Position numbers and translations under genes: made by a program
The notes under the pieces: generated by a model
What the model saw: the letters and a program-made list of their open reading frames with translations, nothing else
What the model was told of the DNA's origin: nothing
The model's database searches: none
Source of the DNA: Gymnopilus junonius
Lineage: Eukaryota; Basidiomycota; Agaricomycetes; Agaricales; Galerinaceae
Assembly: GCA_015501075.1 (NCBI GenBank)
Contig: JADNYJ010000071.1
Coordinates: forward strand, 1-64,000
Direction: 5' to 3'
Length of the DNA stretch: 64,000 bases
In this document: positions 59,801-64,000 of the stretch, piece after piece
Position numbering within the stretch: the stretch's first letter is position 1
How the letters are laid out: each line of letters starts with the position of its first letter

Positions 59801-61029
59801 TGTCTGATGATAAGCATGCGACAGTTCCTTTTGATGAAGAAGAATCACTACCAGCGACCCAACCGGAACAGCATCATCAGATCGCATTGGACCGCCGACA
59901 TAAAATTAATCTCCCTCGGTGGTTAGAGATGAACAAGGAAGATCCAGCGCTTCGTGTAAGCTCATTTGATAGCTTTCAGTTGCATAAATTAACATTTTAT
60001 AAAGGACTTTTTGCCCCGTCTCAAGAACCACTTATTATCTCAGCTCCTTGGTCGCAGATACGAAGGTGACGAGCTAGAATTTACAGCCGCTGAACGACGG
60101 TCAGTCATCATCGACAATAACACGATTTATCGACACAAGGTTCTACGCGTGAACTATACCACGTATGATTTACGGCGTGATCAAGATTCACTCAATCCCC
60201 GCGTTCCTGGCCACGCCGATTTCATGGTTCTCTCTCCCGAGAACGAGGAACACAATGAAGATCCTCATCCGTATTGGTATGGCCGGATATTGGGAATATT
60301 TCACGCTCAAATTCGACATATGGGACCTCAGTCAAAAACATTCGAGCCTCAACGGATGGAATTTCTGTTTGTTCGATGGTTTGGGAGGGACATGACACCA
60401 CGCACTGGTTGGAAAGCTAAGCGTCTCTTACGCCTGGGATTTGTGCCTGGAAATGACGAGGCAGCTTTTGGTTTTGTCGACCCTGCTCAAGTCATCCGCG
60501 CTGTTCACCTGATTCCGGCATTTCACTGGGGGGTTACTAAGAAATACCTTGGTCCGTCATCGATTGCGCGCTCAACCGGAAATCCAGAGGCAGACTGGCA
60601 GCTATATTATGTCGGAATGTGAGTGTATTGTCAGTAAATAGTTAGTTTACTGATGTCTGAATACGACAGGTTTGTGGACCGGGATATGATGATGCGATTC
60701 CGTGGTGGTGGCGTCGGCCATAAGTCAACACGGGCAGCAACCGATTTTTTCAAGCAGGATCGCGACAAGCTTGATGTAAAGAAGCCTTCTGAAGTAGAAG
60801 AGGAGGAGGAGGATGACGGAATGGACGAGGAGGATCTAAGCGACGTGGGTGAGATCGATGAAGAAGAATGGGATTTTGGGATTAGAGGAGACCAATCAAG
60901 CGAGACCGACGATTCAGAGGAAGATGAGGAACATTTGGAGGAGCCGGACAAACAAGAATTCGGACCAGAAGGGGATGGAATGGGTCAAGATCCGGATATC
61001 GAGGAGTTGGGCTATGACGAGCTTTAGAT

Positions 61030-61714
61030 CGCGGTGTATTGGATGACCTGTATCACATATCTATGCAGTACTGACTACACATTTTATATCCCAATGAATT
61101 GAGTGATGCGGCCGTATAAATCAATGTAATCAAGGCTACGTGAAATGCAGCTTGATTGCATTGCAGTCGCAAGTATTGCAGCGAGGCCACAACTTCGTTA
61201 TGCCAATGTCAGTAAGACCACGAGCCTGGTAAGCCAATGCAAAAACACTGCATGTCTGTTTTATCAGTACATTAGAGGCTGAGGGATCTTCGATGTCAAT
61301 ACATTCCGTATACATTTTTTGTAACGCGGTACATAACCTGCATCCACATACATTTCTTTGCAGTTCTAGCTACAAGTCTCGCATTCTTCAACGGATTGTA
61401 ATAGCGTTCTTGTATTCACTGCGAGGTAATATACTCTAATACACCAAACGGTCACTTTTTCTGATGTTACTGACAGACCTGACCTCCAGACTGGAAAAAG
61501 AATAACCAACGTCCCAAATGTCTTAGAATTGGAATCGATAACGTTGGTGCCACCGCAAGTACCCGTCTCGACCATCAGGTCTTCTCAACTTTAGCTCTTC
61601 TGCATAAGAGTCTAAACGGTGGGTACACGGGCAGCATCCCAAAATTTGCTGTGATCTACGATATGGTTGTTATCCGAGAAAAATTCTCTCGTGAAATACG
61701 CGCACCTAGCCGTT
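61030..61714. other. Right end of the 12.2-kb insertion
   Basis: Non-coding. Contains TACATTCC/GTACAT-like subterminal motifs and the right copy of the 17-bp inverted repeat at 61451-61467. The stretch 61470-61714 has no recognised structure. Confidence 0.5.
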
Positions 61715-62551
61715 GACGCGACCTCGACAGCTACAATCCACGGACTCCAAATACGGAAAGATTAATCACCTATTATTCTAGGTAAGTGTAGCGTTCCGTC
61801 AATACTTGAAGCACACACCACCGTAAATAAAGAATCTGTGTTCCTATGTCTATCCCATTTGGCCCCACTCACTATCCGATAGTGAGTTAAGAATTTGATG
61901 TGTTGTCCGTCAATGCTTTATCTCTAGAAACCCTCAATGTAAATCAAGGATAATAGGAGTGTAGAAATAAATGTGCACCATAGAAAGGAGGAAAGACAAC
62001 CATAAGCCATTTTGCAGAGGAAGATCATGCTGGCTCTGGGAAGCGGAAGTTGGGTGGTCGGGAGCAAGGCGAAAGCGTCGGGAGTTCGGACTCGGCAGAC
62101 TCGGCAGCATCACAAGATCACGTGTGGCAAAGCATTGCTCGGACATCCGGACCCAGGCTCTATTTTTAGTGCATACGCCCAAGTCGACGCCTCCTTCATC
62201 TTTCCTAAATACCTCGGCTTGCATATCACAAGTATCTCCCGCCAACATCGTCCGACTGCATGTTTCTGCATTTATTCTCGTATTTTGGCCGAATTTCTCG
62301 TATGTCAACCTCCTAAGTTTGTGGACTGGTCAGTCTTTGTTCCTATACTGTAACTGGTAAGAACTTATTGTTCTCTAATATAGGGTTACTATTTACGATA
62401 AAAGTTGCTGCTCTAGGATTAGATTCAATTGTCCAATCTTTCCTCCTACGATCGATCGATTTCAATCGATTTCTCCCCCCTTCTGTACTTCTCTCCTGTC
62501 CAATCTCTATATACACGATCCGATCTACGCCCACGCCAGATTTGCGCCATC

Positions 62552-63544
62552 ATGACCACACGCAACCCACTCGACACTGTTTCCCGCACCGTCCTCATCT
62601 TCCCCGCCAACGAAGACTCACCTCGCTTCGCTTTCATGGAGTTCAGCCAAGAAGGGGCCAACCACCCACACGGGTACTCCTCAACCACCGCCCTCAACCT
62701 CCGCGCCTCCTACGGCAAATGCATCAACGATACGCGAGTCAACCCCATCGTCGTGTCAAACCAGCTCGAGCGATCTCTGAATGGAACGTACATCGTCTAC
62801 TTCAACGTCAACGTCCGGCTCCCCATCAACCGATCCGTCGCGCGCGTGGTTGGTGTCGATCCGAAGCATCCTGGTCCGAAGCCATTCTATAGAGGCGATC
62901 TATTTGTGGTGAAGAAGAGGGATTGGCCAGGGCAACCTGTGAATATTGGAGGTGCGAGTCATCGGATCTGGCTCGATTGTCCGACGGGGATGTTGGGGAT
63001 TGTCAAGAAATTCCTCAAGGATAATGTGGTCAATCGGATGGCGACATTGATTGAGGATGAGAAGATGGTTAGGAAGATTCGGGGTGAGTTGACTGATTGA
63101 TTCTTTCAGAGTACTCTATCACTCATATTTTTATAGAAGAGGCTGCGAAGGATCCACTGGAGCCGTATACCAATCCGCTCTCGCTGCAGAACTGGAAATA
63201 TCCGTTCAAAGGTTCCCAAACCAACTCCCCTTCCGTCTTGGAAGATAACCTGACATATTTTTACGACGTATTAGATAGAACGGATCGTACTATTACCAAT
63301 CTAGAGAAATACAGTACGTCCTTTCCTTCAGTATCTCTCTGATTGTTAATAGGACATATCTTCCATAGGAAATAAACAGATCGTGCGGGAAGCCAACCGG
63401 GATAGCTGTACGACATGCGGGATAGACGATCAATCAGATCTGAAAGTCTGCGCGGGGTGTAAGGCAGTGAAATACTGCTCTAGGGAATGCCAGAAGACGG
63501 ACTGGAAGAATCACAAAAGTCAGTGCACCCAGGGGCGTGCTTGA
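62552..63544 (+). CDS. MYND zinc-finger protein, intact copy
   Basis: Three exons, 62552-63083, 63137-63313 and 63369-63544, make 885 bases (294 residues). The N-terminal domain (about residues 1-178) starts MTTRNPLDTVSRTVLIFPAN and has no family I recognise. The C-terminal MYND finger begins near residue 250: CTTCGIDDQSDLKVCAGCKA then VKYCSRECQKTDWKNHKSQC, with the full set of Cys/His zinc ligands. MYND domains bind short proline-rich motifs in partner proteins, often in transcriptional regulation. The left-arm copy differs at seven residues over the first ~177 and is frameshifted before the finger, so this is the only complete copy in the window. Start and introns are conserved in both. Confidence 0.88.
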
Positions 63545-63723
63545 TATCGATTTCAAGTAATTTTTAATGTGACGTCTTCTCAATGGGAAAACCGAAACGA
63601 AAATGAGCACGGACATCATGATCACGCTGACCCATGTGCTGTATACATAATACAGCAATAATAAATAAACGGTACATCCCGACTGTATCCCTTTGACCAT
63701 TTGAGATTGATACAAGTTCATAA

Positions 63724-64000
63724 TTACGCATTCTGCCTCTTATTCTAAGTGAACATGCAAAAAGAAAAAGTAGTCAACGGCAGTCCTATGCCGAGAGAAA
63801 AGAATATACTCACCTTAACCATTCCACTCGCATCCCACTCGGCTTCATCAACAGCCGTAACCGCGAACCCATTTGACCCCGGCACCGTCGCCACTCCTCT
63901 TATTCATCCTTTACTATCCACCACATCCGCAGTAGTAGTAGTAGTGGTGGTAGTAGTAGTAGTCATCCCACCAAACTTCCTCCTCGGAATCCGGATATCA
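63724..64000 (-). pseudogene. 3' end of a DUF6534-type gene, right copy, with early stop
   Basis: Reads in the same frame as 4081-4356. The stop at 63724 corresponds to the left gene's last codon, and the terminal intron is kept (donor GTGAGTATATTC, acceptor CTTAG). A trinucleotide tract (GTA/GTG on the plus strand near 63925-63962) replaces the ACC tract of the left copy and is longer. Where the left copy has GGGGGA after DSKG this one has GGATGA, giving a premature TGA (about 63909). The 5' part lies outside the window. Confidence 0.65.

Larger units (their letters stand above)
52897..61027 (+). pseudogene. Plavaka-type transposase gene, interrupted by a nested transposon
   Basis: Begins with a C2H2-like zinc finger (CPGCRKKLTNHTAFGNHKRK) at 52897. 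The frame is cut at 53321 by element H2 and resumes at 57274; deleting H2 plus one ATT gives a continuous reading (DSFGI then VRQYANGKPS). Downstream exons join across GT...AG introns and show family blocks: LMLWSDSTSLAQFGNAELWP, FFGGQSKYARVKPS, EKVLLACIKYLSRHPCPRCL, DLLHEFEIGVWMAIFKHLLR, YRQIPTFGRGTIRRFGKNAS, CAIPVFEGLFPG, ELEHRRVKRMYRR, VNYTTYDLRRDQD, ending with an acidic tail at 61027. Plavaka elements are CACTA-related cut-and-paste transposons of basidiomycetes. An additional one-base shift may exist near 53185 (A-run), since the PPAPPYIPQIDEL block is out of frame with the N-terminus. Confidence 0.85.
49506..61721. mobile_element. 12.2-kb insertion carrying a Plavaka-type transposon
   Basis: The left arm is continuous where this arm is split, so the insertion is defined by comparison. 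It is flanked by GACGCGA at 49506-49512 and 61715-61721, a possible 7-bp target duplication; the left arm reads GGACTGACGCGACC at the site. Inside are a minus-strand DUF6698-type gene and a plus-strand Plavaka transposase, the usual divergent pair. A 17-bp inverted repeat (ACATCAGAAAAAGTGAC) lies at 49795-49811 and 61451-61467, and short TACATTCC/GTACAT motifs crowd both ends (49850-50100 and 61125-61345). These fit subterminal repeats, but I could not fix the exact Plavaka termini. Confidence 0.8.
61715..64000. repeat. Right arm of inverted duplication, outer part
   Basis: Reverse-complement counterpart of 4085-6378. Contains the intact MYND gene and the 3' end of a DUF6534-type copy, and continues past the window edge. 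Confidence 0.9.

Overview
The window looks like nuclear DNA of a filamentous basidiomycete, most likely a mushroom-forming Agaricomycete. The signs are genes broken by many short introns (about 45-70 bp, GT...AG), families typical of these fungi (a DUF6534-type membrane protein, F-box, MYND and RING proteins, a berberine-bridge-type flavin oxidase), and a Plavaka-type transposon with its DUF6698-type companion gene. I see no tRNA, rRNA, CRISPR array or bacterial-type operon. All names come from motifs read by eye; no search was run.

Layout. 1-4.4 kb: a partial membrane-protein gene running off the left edge, a small minus-strand two-exon gene, and a DUF6534-type gene. About 4.1-11.4 kb is the left arm of a large inverted duplication carrying, in order, the end of the DUF6534 gene, a MYND-finger gene, an F-box gene, an unidentified gene and a RING/tail-anchor gene. 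11.4-44.2 kb is the single-copy spacer: two tandem copies of a medium-chain reductase gene with their upstream DNA (13.2-19.7 kb), a Rho-like GTPase (20.2-21.3), a small single-pass membrane protein with a PPAY motif (23.8-24.6), two disordered Tyr/Gln/Pro/Ser-rich proteins (24.9-25.7 and 27.8-28.6), a 3.2-kb Harbinger-like transposon (29.5-32.7), a berberine-bridge-like oxidase (35.3-36.8), and a long gene with a Cys cluster, AT-hook, RG repeats and an N/Q-rich tail (39.6-43.4). 44.2-49.5 kb plus 61.7-64.0 kb is the right arm, in reverse orientation. It is split by a 12.2-kb insertion holding a Plavaka element, which itself carries a complete 3.95-kb Harbinger-like element inserted in its transposase gene.

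The most striking points are the nested transposons and the inverted duplication. The left arm serves as an empty-site reference for the 12.2-kb insertion, and removing the inner transposon plus one ATT rejoins the Plavaka frame. The paralogs in the two arms carry different disabling changes: the left F-box gene is broken at its start and the right one near its end; the left MYND gene is broken and the right one intact. Many of these changes are single-base differences in homopolymer runs, so assembly error must be excluded before calling them biological decay. Separate C-to-T nonsense changes of CGA-to-TGA type are visible in two transposon genes and suggest CpG decay or a RIP-like process.

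I do not find a clearly new enzymatic or defence system. The transposon architecture and the duplication with arm-specific lesions are the best leads.
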